Assembly: GCA_934168245.1 (NCBI GenBank)
Contig: CAKPMY010000004.1
Location: 69,543 to 133,542 of the forward strand
Direction of reading: 5' to 3'
Length of the DNA stretch: 64,000 nt
Origin: an uncultured Bacilli bacterium
GTDB taxonomy: Bacteria > Bacillota_I > Bacilli_A > RF39 > UBA660
Shown: piece after piece, positions 1 to 7,957 of the stretch
Layout: the number at the start of each line of letters is the position of its first letter
Numbering within the stretch: position 1 is the stretch's first letter
The notes under the pieces: model-generated
The model's input: the letters and a program-made list of their open reading frames with translations, nothing else
Told to the model about the DNA's origin: nothing
Databases searched by the model: none
Program-made: the position numbers and the translations under genes

Positions 1-503
1 TCGAGAGTTGCTTTAGAGTAATTAATGGCGTTATATATATTGGTAATATTTCTAATTAACAGGTATTCTTCTGGAGCCATGAAAACTCTATTTTCAATAT
101 AGTCTTGAAGATCGTGATAGTAGTAATTTAGATAATCCAGTTCCTGAAGATTGGTCTCATAAATTTCTTTAATAGTGTCAAGATTAATTGGCTCGTAAAT
201 TGTTGTCTTAGTGTGAAGAAGACTTAAAATATAGATTAAATTTAGAGCCTTGTCTTCTTTTGAAATTGTATCTTCTTGAATGTAGGGATACATTTCATAT
301 GGTTCTTTAGAGGAATTTATAGGGAAAATATAGTTCTCGAAATTTCTATTTTCTAAATAAGTATAGATTTTGTCAGTGTTATTAGTTTTTACTTTTAAGG
401 TGTAGGTGCCTTTATCTGTTTCTACTACTTTTAATTTTTTTTGATATTTTATATTTTTGAGAGTTAAATCATATTTACTTAGAATTTTTTCAACATTAGT
501 CAT
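1..503 (-). CDS. ysxE: Spore coat kinase-like protein (YsxE/CotS family), 3' end outside window
   Basis: I translated this frame by hand; it is open from an ATG at 503 to the window edge, giving about 167 residues. The segment LHTKTTIYEPI followed by KEIYE, a LDYLNYYYHDL stretch and PEEYLLIRNI fits the N-terminal half of the CotS/YsxE/YutH family of kinase-fold spore coat proteins. It overlaps the stop of the SpoVID-like gene by 8 bp, which matches the spoVID-ysxE pair of Bacillus. I see no clear Shine-Dalgarno site, so translational coupling is likely. The family is known from spore coats and its substrate is not settled. The assignment rests on remembered family motifs and on synteny. Confidence 0.65.
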   Translation of the reverse strand, partial: MTNVEKILSKYDLTLKNIKYQKKLKVVETDKGTYTLKVKTNNTDKIYTYLENRNFENYIFPINSSKEPYEMYPYIQEDTISKEDKALNLIYILSLLHTKTTIYEPINLDTIKEIYETNLQELDYLNYYYHDLQDYIENRVFMAPEEYLLIRNITNIYNAINYSKATL

Positions 504-1272
504 TTGTGGTGTTTGGAATTATAATTTTACTTCCTATGGTTAAATTTGATAGATCATTGTAGTTTTCTAATTCTTCCTTGGTAACGTGATATTTTTCTAT
601 TAATGACTGAATTGTTTCTTCTTGACGAAGTATATATATTGAGTACGTAGAAAAAGTCTCTTCACTACTATCTAGGGATGAGAATAAGGATCCAACATTT
701 TTAGATACTTCTTCCTTTTCAGTTATGATAGAAGTCTCTGGGGCTGTTTCAGTAGTTGAGGACTGAGTGTTTTTTTCAATTGCTTGATTAATCATTGTTG
801 GGACTTCTTCTTCAATAGTTAAGTTAGCATCACATTCTCTTGTTTCTTTTAAATTAGACATGTCATCACTTTCCTTTACTGGAGTTTCTTCTTTTAAGAC
901 CGGCTCTATAGTTGGTTGTTCTAGTTGTTCTTCTTCCTTGACATCAATCACCTCAACACCTTCAATTTTTAATTCGATATTGCAAATCATCGTATCATCA
1001 TTTTCGATTTCGTAATAAAAATCGGAAATAGATATTTTGGCGGTTTTTAGGTCTAGTTTTTCTGATAAGGCTATTTCTACTGGAATTGAATAGTCAAATT
1101 TTTCTTCTAGTCTGGATGCTTCTGTTAATTTATAACTTCCGGTTACTTTAAATTCACCAGTGATATTACTTTCATCTATAAATTTTAAGTTATGATCTAG
1201 AGAGATTGCTGTTACTTCACCAATCATTGAAGGAAATTCCAAATTTTTCTTTAAAGATATTGTTTTTTTCAT
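496..1272 (-). CDS. spoVID: SpoVID-like spore morphogenetic protein with C-terminal LysM
   Basis: This 258-residue protein has three parts. Residues 1-110 form a beta-rich domain like the N-terminal SPOCS/DUF3794-type domain of SpoVID. Residues about 110-200 are an acidic Glu/Thr-rich linker. Residues 210-258 are a LysM domain (IYILRQEETIQSLIEKYH to the end). In Bacillus SpoVID drives encasement of the forespore by the coat and binds SafA. It is much shorter than the Bacillus protein (about 575 residues), mainly in the linker. A TAGGAGG site lies just upstream of the ATG. It sits after the lon terminator and overlaps the ysxE-like gene. SafA or another LysM spore protein is the alternative. 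Confidence 0.65.
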   Translation of the reverse strand: MKKTISLKKNLEFPSMIGEVTAISLDHNLKFIDESNITGEFKVTGSYKLTEASRLEEKFDYSIPVEIALSEKLDLKTAKISISDFYYEIENDDTMICNIELKIEGVEVIDVKEEEQLEQPTIEPVLKEETPVKESDDMSNLKETRECDANLTIEEEVPTMINQAIEKNTQSSTTETAPETSIITEKEEVSKNVGSLFSSLDSSEETFSTYSIYILRQEETIQSLIEKYHVTKEELENYNDLSNLTIGSKIIIPNTTND

Positions 1273-1295
1273 ATTAACCTCCTAAATCATACTAT

Positions 1296-1325
1296 GAAAA
1301 AAGAAGAACTAATATTCTTCTTTTA
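1296..1325 (-). terminator. Terminator of lon
   Basis: Inverted repeat AAAGAAGAA / TTCTTCTTT with a 6-base loop, followed by a T-run on the minus strand. It lies immediately downstream of the lon stop and before the SpoVID-like gene. Confidence 0.7.
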
Positions 1326-1332
1326 AAGTGGA

Positions 1333-3627
1333 CTATTTAAAAAGTTCCTTATATATTTCTATGTAGTTACTTACAAAATTAAAGGTAATATCTTTCTTTA
1401 TGTCTTCTGGTATTTTCTCTAAGTCTTTTTCATTTTCTACTGGGAGAAAAACAGCTTTTATACCTGCTCTATGAGCACCGATTATTTTTTCTTTTAAGCC
1501 ACCGATTGCTAGAACACGTCCACGTAACGTTATTTCACCAGTCATGGAAATATTGTAGTTTACAGACTGCTTTTTAAAAATACTGATTAGGGCACTGGTT
1601 ATGGCTATGCCGGCTGAAGGTCCGTCTTTGGAAACGGCTCCTTCGGGAAAATGAATATGAATATTATTTTCTTCTAAAAGTTTGTAATCAATATTAAATT
1701 CTTCAGTATTGGCCTTTATATAACTTAAGGCTATTTGACAAGACTCTTGCATTACCTCGCCTAGGGAACCAGTTAGGATTAGGTCTCCTTTTCCTTTAAA
1801 AATGTTGGCTTCTATCGGTAAAATATCGCCACCGAAAACGGTATAAGCCATGCCATTAACTACTCCAATTTCATTTTTAGTACTATTTTCTGTATAAAAA
1901 TATTTTTTCTTTCCTAAATAATTTTCTAGATTATCAGGAGTAATTTTGTAGAAAACTGTATTTTTTTCAAGTAGTATTTCCTTAACTATTTTTCTAAATA
2001 AAGTAGCAATAATTCTTTCTAGTTCACGAACTCCGGCCTCTTTGGTATAGTTTCTAATCATTATCATTATGGCTTCATCGGTTAGTTGTAGTTGTAAGGG
2101 AGTTAGACCATGTTCTTCTAATTCTTTAGGAATTAAATGTCTTTTCGCAATGTCTAGTTTTTCATATTCGGTATAACTAGATAGATTTATTATTTCTAGA
2201 CGATCACGTAACTCATATGGAATTTGTTCGATGTAGTTAGCGGTTGCGATAAAGAAGACTTTTGATAAATCGAATTCCTCTTCAATATAATGATCGGAGA
2301 ACTTTTTATTTTGTTCTGGGTCTAGTACCTCTAATAGGCTGCTGGCTGGATCACCTTTGATATCTTTGGTCATTTTGTCTATTTCATCGATTATAAAGAC
2401 TGGATTGGAAGTTCCTGCTCTTCTTATACCCTGAATTATACGTCCGGGATTGGCACCAATATAGGTTCTTCTATGGCCAATAATTTCGGCCTCGTCATTT
2501 ATACCACCGACACTTATTTTGGCAACTTTGCGATTTAGACTATTGGCAATACTTATAGCAAGAGAAGTTTTGCCTACACCAGGAGGCCCAACCAAGCAAA
2601 TGATAGGACTTCTTAGATTATTTGTATTTTGTTTTACGGCTAAGTATTCAAGGATTCTGGTTTTTACTTCATCTAAGGCATAATGAGAACTATCAAGAAT
2701 TGCTTTCACTTTAGTTAAATCTTCATTATCTTTAGTGCTATTGTTCCAAGGTAGATTTAGCAGCCAATCAAGGTAATCTCTTATCATACCAAGTTCTGGA
2801 GAATTACTGTTTATGGATTCATAACGAGCAAGTTCGCGATTTATTTTTTCTTTTACTTTGGCATTACATTTTAATTTGGCAACTTTTTTCTTTAGGCGGA
2901 CTACTTCATCGTCTTTACTATTGGTCTCACCTAATTCTTTTTGCATAATTTTAATTTTTTCACGTAAAAAATACTCTTTTTGAGTTTCACTTAATTCTTT
3001 TTCTACTTCGGCTTCAATTTTTTGCTCTAATTTAACAAGTTGCAAATCCTCGTTAATGTCCTCTATTAATAATTTGCATCTGTCTAAAGGACTAACTGTT
3101 GTTATATATTTCTTTTTCTTTTTATAATCAATATTTAGAAAACTGGCTATTAAATCACAAAGTTCATCAAGGCCAGAAACATTATTTATTTGGCTCATGA
3201 TAGCATTACCGATGTATGGTACTTTGTCTATATAGTGTTCCAAGTGTTTTATTAGAATGCTAGCATAATTATCTTCATCCTTATAATTTACTATAGGTAA
3301 GTCGTTGTAATCGGCTTCATAGTTTTTACTGTCAAAGACGTAGTTAGTTATTTCTACTCTTTTTAGTCCTTCTAAAACAACACGAGTTTTGCCATTTGGA
3401 ACATTTAGTTTTAGTTTTATTCTGCCAAGAACTCCATAATTAGGAAGAGACATAATATCTATATTTTTATCATCGATTGGATTTACGATTAAGATAAGTT
3501 CGTCATCACAATCGAATGTTTCGCTCATTTGTTTATCGAAATTTTTGTCATATTCTATTCTTACTTCATTATTTGGAAAGATGACCATATCATTAATAAT
3601 TAAAACTCTTAACTTTTCCTTGTTCAA
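1333..3627 (-). CDS. lon: ATP-dependent protease Lon (LonA)
   Basis: This 764-residue cytosolic AAA+ serine protease degrades damaged and regulatory proteins. Residues 1-190 are the N-terminal substrate-binding domain and 190-290 a coiled coil. The AAA+ module has Walker A GPPGVGKTS near residue 347 and Walker B VFIIDEID. The C-terminal protease has the catalytic Ser in KDGPSAGIA (about 670) and the Lys of the dyad in GGLKEKIIGA (about 711). Length is normal for LonA. The start is a TTG preceded by GGAGGTG eight bases away, and no better ATG follows closely. It has its own promoter and terminator. The neighbouring tig and spore genes match the Bacillus tig/lon region, without clpX. Confidence 0.97.
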   Translation of the reverse strand: MNKEKLRVLIINDMVIFPNNEVRIEYDKNFDKQMSETFDCDDELILIVNPIDDKNIDIMSLPNYGVLGRIKLKLNVPNGKTRVVLEGLKRVEITNYVFDSKNYEADYNDLPIVNYKDEDNYASILIKHLEHYIDKVPYIGNAIMSQINNVSGLDELCDLIASFLNIDYKKKKKYITTVSPLDRCKLLIEDINEDLQLVKLEQKIEAEVEKELSETQKEYFLREKIKIMQKELGETNSKDDEVVRLKKKVAKLKCNAKVKEKINRELARYESINSNSPELGMIRDYLDWLLNLPWNNSTKDNEDLTKVKAILDSSHYALDEVKTRILEYLAVKQNTNNLRSPIICLVGPPGVGKTSLAISIANSLNRKVAKISVGGINDEAEIIGHRRTYIGANPGRIIQGIRRAGTSNPVFIIDEIDKMTKDIKGDPASSLLEVLDPEQNKKFSDHYIEEEFDLSKVFFIATANYIEQIPYELRDRLEIINLSSYTEYEKLDIAKRHLIPKELEEHGLTPLQLQLTDEAIMIMIRNYTKEAGVRELERIIATLFRKIVKEILLEKNTVFYKITPDNLENYLGKKKYFYTENSTKNEIGVVNGMAYTVFGGDILPIEANIFKGKGDLILTGSLGEVMQESCQIALSYIKANTEEFNIDYKLLEENNIHIHFPEGAVSKDGPSAGIAITSALISIFKKQSVNYNISMTGEITLRGRVLAIGGLKEKIIGAHRAGIKAVFLPVENEKDLEKIPEDIKKDITFNFVSNYIEIYKELFK

Positions 3628-3663
3628 GGTATATTCACCTCCAAATTTTTAATACTGCTTTTT

Positions 3664-3691
3664 ATTATATATTAAATTTTAAATTTTTCAA
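3664..3691 (-). promoter_or_regulatory. Putative sigma-A promoter of lon
   Basis: Minus-strand TTGAAA (3686-3691), a 16-base spacer and TATAAT (3664-3669), about 40 bases upstream of the TTG start. No CIRCE or CtsR-type operator is recognisable. Confidence 0.5.
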
Positions 3692-3936
3692 AGGAATTTA
3701 GAATTATTTTGTGATTTTTTAGAGAAATAAATTTGTGAATTTCTAAAAAGTGAAATTCTACTTTACTAAATAGATTTTGAAAAGTTATTTTTTAGTTCAT
3801 TTTTTATTTTTTTACAAAAGATAGAACATTTATTACTGTAACTAAACGACTTTTTATATGACTATATGGCACTATCTCGTCATGTACTTTATTTTTATTT
3901 TGGATATGGCAGTGTTGACATAATCTTTATAAAAGA
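3692..3936. other. AT-rich intergenic stretch between lon and tig
   Basis: About 245 bases with no open frame of useful length and no RNA element I recognise. Only loosely repeated TGAATTTCT/TGAAATTCT words are visible. Confidence 0.5.
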
Positions 3937-3964
3937 AAAAAGCGATTAAACTCACTTAATCACT
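3937..3964 (-). terminator. Terminator of tig
   Basis: Minus-strand stem GTGATTAA / TTTAATCGC with a 5-base loop, followed by TTTTTTC, starting at the tig stop. Confidence 0.75.
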
Positions 3965-3966
3965 TC

Positions 3967-5265
3967 TTACTTATTTAATTCTTTTAGTAAATCTAGAGTT
4001 TTACGCATTTCTAAGTCGTATTGAATCATGTCAAGACTACCAAATTGAGCTAAGAACTCTTCTTTTTCCATTTGATATTTCTTTGCTAATTCTTCAGCCT
4101 CTTTGTCTGCTTCTTCTTCAGTTACTTCAATTTTTTCTAGATTCATAATTTCTTCTAACATTAGACGATATAATACGTTTGCATAGGCTTCTTTTTCAAA
4201 TTGACTCTTTAAATCTTCCTCAGTTGTATTAGTAAACTTGTAGTATAAATCAAGTGAAATACCTTGCATTTTCATTTGTTCTTCAAATCTATGTAGTAAT
4301 CTGTCAGTTTCTTCATCAACCATCTCTTGAGGAATGTCTACTTCAACATTTTTAGATACTTCTTCAAGAATCTTGTCAATGTAATTATTCTCAGCATCTA
4401 CTTCTTTTTGAGCAGCGATAGATTTTTTAATTTCTTCTTTTAGAGTCTCTTCAGAAGTAACACCTTCCATACCTAAATCTTCAAAGAATTCTTCATCTAA
4501 TTCTCTTTTTTCTTTAGTTTTGATTTCGTTTACTTTTACTTTGAATACTACTTTTTGGCCGGCTAAGTCTTTAGCACCATAATCTTCTGGGAAAGTTAAT
4601 TCAATGTCTTTTTCTTCACCAGTTTTCATACCAGCAACTTGTTCTTCAAAGCCAGGAATGAATGTATGTGAACCAATTTCTAGTGAATAGTTCTCACCTT
4701 TTCCACCATCAAAAGCAACGCCATTTTTAAATCCTTCAAAGTCAATTACAGCGATGTCGCCAGTTTCAACTTTTCCGTCTTCTTTAGTTACTAGTTCTGT
4801 ATATCTTTCTAGTAAATGGCCAAGTTCATGTTCAATTTCTTCATTAGTTACTTCAACTTTTTCAGGTTTAATATTTAAGCCTTTATATTTTTTTACTTTA
4901 ACTTCTGGTTTAGTAATGATTTTAAATTCGAATTCAATACCATTATCATCTATACCTTTTAAAATAACACTAGGTTGTACAACTGGCACTAATTTTGATT
5001 CTTCCATTGCTTTTAGATATGCTTCTTGTAATAGTAAATCTGCAGCTTCTTTAAATAATAATTCCTTACCAAAATGTTTTTCATAAATATCTCTTGGTAC
5101 TTTTCCTGTACGGAAGCCATCAACTTTAACAGTTTTTTGTACTTTTGCAAAAGACTTATCCACAGCCTTTTTCCATTGTTCTCCTTCTATTTTTACAGGT
5201 ACAGTATGTACATTTTTCTTAATTTCTTTTTCTTTTGTTTCTTTTGTTTTTGCTTCTTTTGCCAT
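3967..5265 (-). CDS. tig: Trigger factor, ribosome-bound chaperone and peptidyl-prolyl isomerase
   Basis: This 432-residue protein binds the ribosomal exit tunnel and helps nascent chains fold. The N-terminal ribosome-binding signature GFRTGKVPRDIYEKHFG is present. The FKBP-type PPIase domain follows (GDIAVIDFEGFKNG to about residue 250), then the helical C-terminal chaperone arms. The first 17 residues are an unusual Lys/Glu-rich extension (MAKEAKTKETKEKEIKK) before the normal start of the fold. The ATG is well supported by a TTGGAGGG site. It is a single-gene unit with its own promoter and terminator. Confidence 0.97.
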   Translation of the reverse strand: MAKEAKTKETKEKEIKKNVHTVPVKIEGEQWKKAVDKSFAKVQKTVKVDGFRTGKVPRDIYEKHFGKELLFKEAADLLLQEAYLKAMEESKLVPVVQPSVILKGIDDNGIEFEFKIITKPEVKVKKYKGLNIKPEKVEVTNEEIEHELGHLLERYTELVTKEDGKVETGDIAVIDFEGFKNGVAFDGGKGENYSLEIGSHTFIPGFEEQVAGMKTGEEKDIELTFPEDYGAKDLAGQKVVFKVKVNEIKTKEKRELDEEFFEDLGMEGVTSEETLKEEIKKSIAAQKEVDAENNYIDKILEEVSKNVEVDIPQEMVDEETDRLLHRFEEQMKMQGISLDLYYKFTNTTEEDLKSQFEKEAYANVLYRLMLEEIMNLEKIEVTEEEADKEAEELAKKYQMEKEEFLAQFGSLDMIQYDLEMRKTLDLLKELNK

Positions 5266-5287
5266 ATATATCCCTCCAACTTCTAAT

Positions 5288-5316
5288 ATTATATCTTATA
5301 TTTATTTTTTAGACAA
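5288..5316 (-). promoter_or_regulatory. Sigma-A promoter of tig
   Basis: Minus-strand TTGTCT (5311-5316), a 17-base spacer and a perfect TATAAT (5288-5293), just upstream of the tig Shine-Dalgarno site. Confidence 0.7.
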
Positions 5317-5584
5317 CTATTTTTACTAGGATTTGTAATTATAGTGGTCTTTTATTAGAGTGTTGATAGGATTAAGCGATTAATGTAGTTAGACTGTTTT
5401 AACAAGATAGTGAAATTTGGTATGCTAGTGTGGTTGGCATAGTTATGGTATTAGATTGTTGCTCATTAATGTGTGTTAGGTTGTTGTGTGTTAGTGTAAA
5501 GAGTTTGACTTTGACATGGTTATGTGGTAGAATTTTCTTAGTTGTTAAAACTGTGAGTTAGATTAGTAGATATTTTAGATGTTT

Positions 5585-5776
5585 TTAGAGAGCAGTTGGT
5601 TGGTGGAAAATTGTAACTATAAAATATCGAATGGACTAACGAGTGTCTTTTGGAAATAATAGTATAAAAGACCGGGTATTCTTCCCGTTATAAGTAGAAC
5701 GTATATGTTGGTATATGAACTATGTTAGGTGGCACAAGACTCTTGTCCTATATTAGGATTTAGAGTCTTTTTATTT
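5585..5776 (+). promoter_or_regulatory. Trp-specific T-box leader of trpS with terminator/antiterminator
   Basis: This leader senses uncharged tRNA-Trp and lets transcription enter trpS. Stem I starts near AGAGAGC (5587). The specifier bulge reads GAATGGAC, with the Trp codon TGG at 5632-5634. A short stem III is CGGG/CCCG (5673-5688). The terminator is AAGACTCT (5736-5743) / AGAGTCTT (5762-5769) plus a T-run. The competing antiterminator pairs TAGG with CCTA and CAAG with CTTG around the bulge TGGCA (5730-5734). That bulge can pair with a tRNA 3' end GCCA, the end expected for tRNA-Trp with discriminator G73. The upstream stretch 5317-5584 holds no gene, and I could not fix the promoter there. 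Confidence 0.88.
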
Positions 5777-5878
5777 TAGGAGTTGATTAGATGTTTAAGT
5801 ATGTGAAACGATGGTGCTTTTTTGAATAAAATTAAAAAGACAAATAATTAGATAAAAATAAGAAATGAGGTATATATT

Positions 5879-6880
5879 ATGAAAACTATTTTAACTGGGC
5901 TTAGACCTACTGGTAATTTACATTTAGGGCACTACTTTGGGGCAGGACAAAATTATGTTAAATTACAAAATGATTATGACTTTTATTTGGAAATTGCGGA
6001 TGTACAGGCACTAACTGATAACTTTAATAATCCAGAAAAAGTTAGAAAGAATGTTTATGAAATTACAAAAGATTTATTAGCAATTGGAATGGAACCAGAT
6101 AAAGCACATATATTTATTCAGTCCATGATACCAGAAATTGCGGAACTTACTGTTTACTACTCTAATCTAGTTACGGTAGCAAGACTCGAAAGAAATCCGA
6201 CTGTTAAAACAGAAATTGCGCAGAAGAAGGAACTATTTGGTAATGATGGAGAATCTATTACTTATGGCTTTTTAGGATATCCTGTTTCACAGGCTGCTGA
6301 TATTACTGCATTTGATGGAGAAAAAGTTCCAGTTGGTGATGATCAAGCACCTTTGATTGAACAATGTCGTGAAATAGTACGTAAATTTAATTCTATTTAT
6401 GGTGAAACTCTAAAAGAGCCAGAAATTGTGTTAAGTAATACTACTCGTGTTAAAGGACTTGATGGAAATGATAAGATGGGTAAAAGTTTAGGTAATGCTA
6501 TTTACTTGGTTGATGATGAAGAGACTATTTCAAAGAAAGTTATGAGTGCCGTTACAGATCCTAATAAAATAAAGAAAGATGATCCGGCTAACCCTGATGT
6601 ATGTATGGTTTACTACTATCATAAATTAGTTAATAGTGAAGATAATGTTAAAAATATTTGTAAAGAATGTAAGGCTGGTTCTAGAGGATGTGTACAATGT
6701 AAAAGAGAACTTGTAGCGGCAATGAATGAGTTCTTAAAACCTATAAAAGAAAAAAGAAAGTATTATGATGATAATCCAGAACTAGTTGAAAAAATTCTAC
6801 AAGATGGAACAAAGGCTGCTAAGAAAAAAGCCGAAGAACAAATGAAAAAAGTTAGAAAAGCAATGAAAATTGACTATTAA
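5879..6880 (+). CDS. trpS: Tryptophan--tRNA ligase, probable [4Fe-4S] type
   Basis: This 333-residue class I synthetase charges tRNA-Trp. The HIGH-type motif is TGNLHLGHYFG (residues 11-21) and the KMSKS-type motif is DKMGKS (near 200). The C-terminal third carries four cysteines spaced C-x21-C-x6-C-x2-C (DVCMVY, then KECKAGSRGCVQCK). This is close to the C-x22-C-x6-C-x2-C pattern of Thermotoga maritima TrpRS, which binds a [4Fe-4S] cluster near the anticodon-binding region. Cluster binding here is inferred. Length is normal. It is the only gene controlled by the T-box upstream, with a GAGG site before the ATG and a terminator after it. Confidence 0.97.
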   Translation: MKTILTGLRPTGNLHLGHYFGAGQNYVKLQNDYDFYLEIADVQALTDNFNNPEKVRKNVYEITKDLLAIGMEPDKAHIFIQSMIPEIAELTVYYSNLVTVARLERNPTVKTEIAQKKELFGNDGESITYGFLGYPVSQAADITAFDGEKVPVGDDQAPLIEQCREIVRKFNSIYGETLKEPEIVLSNTTRVKGLDGNDKMGKSLGNAIYLVDDEETISKKVMSAVTDPNKIKKDDPANPDVCMVYYYHKLVNSEDNVKNICKECKAGSRGCVQCKRELVAAMNEFLKPIKEKRKYYDDNPELVEKILQDGTKAAKKKAEEQMKKVRKAMKIDY

Positions 6881-6886
6881 AAAAGA

Positions 6887-6912
6887 GGTCTTCAAATTGA
6901 GAAGGCCTTTTG
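6887..6912 (+). terminator. Terminator of trpS
   Basis: Stem GGTCTTC / GAAGGCC with a 7-base loop followed by TTTT, six bases after the trpS stop. A second weaker hairpin with GCAAA/TTTGC and T5 lies near 6994-7018. Confidence 0.7.
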
Positions 6913-7041
6913 TGTACGTAAAAATCTGTTTAAACGGTACTATCTATGATTAGATGCAAGTATATAACTGAAGTGTAATATAAAAGTGAACGCAAAAAGA
7001 AGGTGTTTGCTTTTTATTGCCTATTTATAATAATATGATAA

Positions 7042-7686
7042 CTACTTTTTCATGTATGTTAATCTAATGATTTCAAATAAATCATTAAACTTTGCACTAT
7101 AATTATCTTTTATGGCTGTAGTTAGTTTGTGCATTCTTTCTTCAAAAGAGAGTTTGTCTTTTGGATAAATCTCTTCATATAGATAATTAAACTTGTCATT
7201 GTCTTTTTTATTATTCATACATTCTAAGTCTTTTAGTAAATAATTTCTTTTGAATAATTCATCTCTTGTTAAAAATAAATTGTTCTGATATTTTTCTATT
7301 ACTTCATACTCTACTCTTTCTTCATCTAAGAGAGTTGTTTCGTCAATGATGTCTTCTTCTTCATCTAGTAATAGAGTACTTTTTCCGATTGATATACCTT
7401 TGCCATTAAATTCTATGGCAATGACTTTGTTTAGGTCACAAAAAAGACAGCCATATTTTATATCCTTTTTATTTTTGTAGGAAATGGTATTTCCCTTTAG
7501 ATAGTCTAGAAAACTCTGAGTTACTCTTACTTTTGAAGTTAGAAAGTCGGACATTTCTTCTTTAGATATTCTTACTAAAGGTATCTTTTTTATGTGTTCA
7601 AAAATATCATCATCTGCCCATTCATAAAATTCAAAATAGTTTTCGGGATCATTAAAATTTAGTAATATGTCGTATATGTAATTCAT
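7042..7686 (-). CDS. DUF3603-like protein
   Basis: The protein has 214 residues from the chosen start. The opening MNYIYDILLNFN and FYEWADDDIFEHIKKIPLVRI look like the DUF3603 family of Bacilli, soluble proteins of unknown function. An ATG at 7684-7686 is preceded by AAAGGA eight bases away, whereas longer upstream starts have no ribosome site. The start codon overlaps the TGA of the small membrane gene (ATGA), so the two are probably coupled. The rest is acidic and Lys-rich with no membrane segment. No function is proposed. Confidence 0.75.
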   Translation of the reverse strand: MNYIYDILLNFNDPENYFEFYEWADDDIFEHIKKIPLVRISKEEMSDFLTSKVRVTQSFLDYLKGNTISYKNKKDIKYGCLFCDLNKVIAIEFNGKGISIGKSTLLLDEEEDIIDETTLLDEERVEYEVIEKYQNNLFLTRDELFKRNYLLKDLECMNNKKDNDKFNYLYEEIYPKDKLSFEERMHKLTTAIKDNYSAKFNDLFEIIRLTYMKK

Positions 7687-7895
7687 TTTTTCTTTCCTTT
7701 CCAAGTATAGATAACTATTATTTGTGTTATTAAACCAATTATATATAACCAACATTCTGGCTGAGTAAATATATAATAGAAATATTCTTTTATAGTATAA
7801 CCAAATGTAAAGAGATTAATGTATATAATTATATAAGTTAATCCTATTACCATAAAAATGGTGGCGATAAGCATTATCAGTATTCTTGTTATCAT
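7683..7895 (-). CDS. Small two-TM membrane protein, unknown
   Basis: About 70 residues from the ATG at 7893-7895, with two hydrophobic segments (MITRILIMLIATIFMVIGL and CWLYIIGLITQIIVIYTW) and a basic C-terminal end. The frame opens earlier at a GTG (7943), but that codon lies inside the terminator hairpin of the upstream gene and is unlikely. Neither start has a good ribosome site, so the 5' end is uncertain. It is coupled to the DUF3603-like gene by a 4-bp overlap. I do not recognise the family. Confidence 0.5.
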   Translation of the reverse strand: MITRILIMLIATIFMVIGLTYIIIYINLFTFGYTIKEYFYYIFTQPECWLYIIGLITQIIVIYTWKGKKK

Positions 7896-7932
7896 ATTAA
7901 AATCTATGATTGGAGTACTAGTTTTAAAACTG

Positions 7933-7957
7933 AAAAAAAGCACTAATAAAGTGCTTT
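7933..7957 (-). terminator. Terminator overlapping the stop of the Asn/Gln-rich membrane gene
   Basis: Minus-strand stem AAAGCACT / AGTGCTTT with a 5-base loop and a run of seven T. The TAA stop of the upstream gene forms the start of the hairpin. Confidence 0.8.

Noticed and set aside
3915..3930. Plus-strand TTGACA near the tig terminator as a promoter
   Set aside because: No -10 box follows at a suitable distance and no plus-strand gene lies downstream.
5511..5516. TTGACA as the -35 box of the trpS T-box promoter
   Set aside because: No acceptable -10 hexamer follows at 16-18 bases; TAGAAT is only 11 bases away.
7896..7943. Longer N-terminus of the small membrane protein
   Set aside because: Its GTG is in the loop of the upstream terminator and the first codons come from the T-run.
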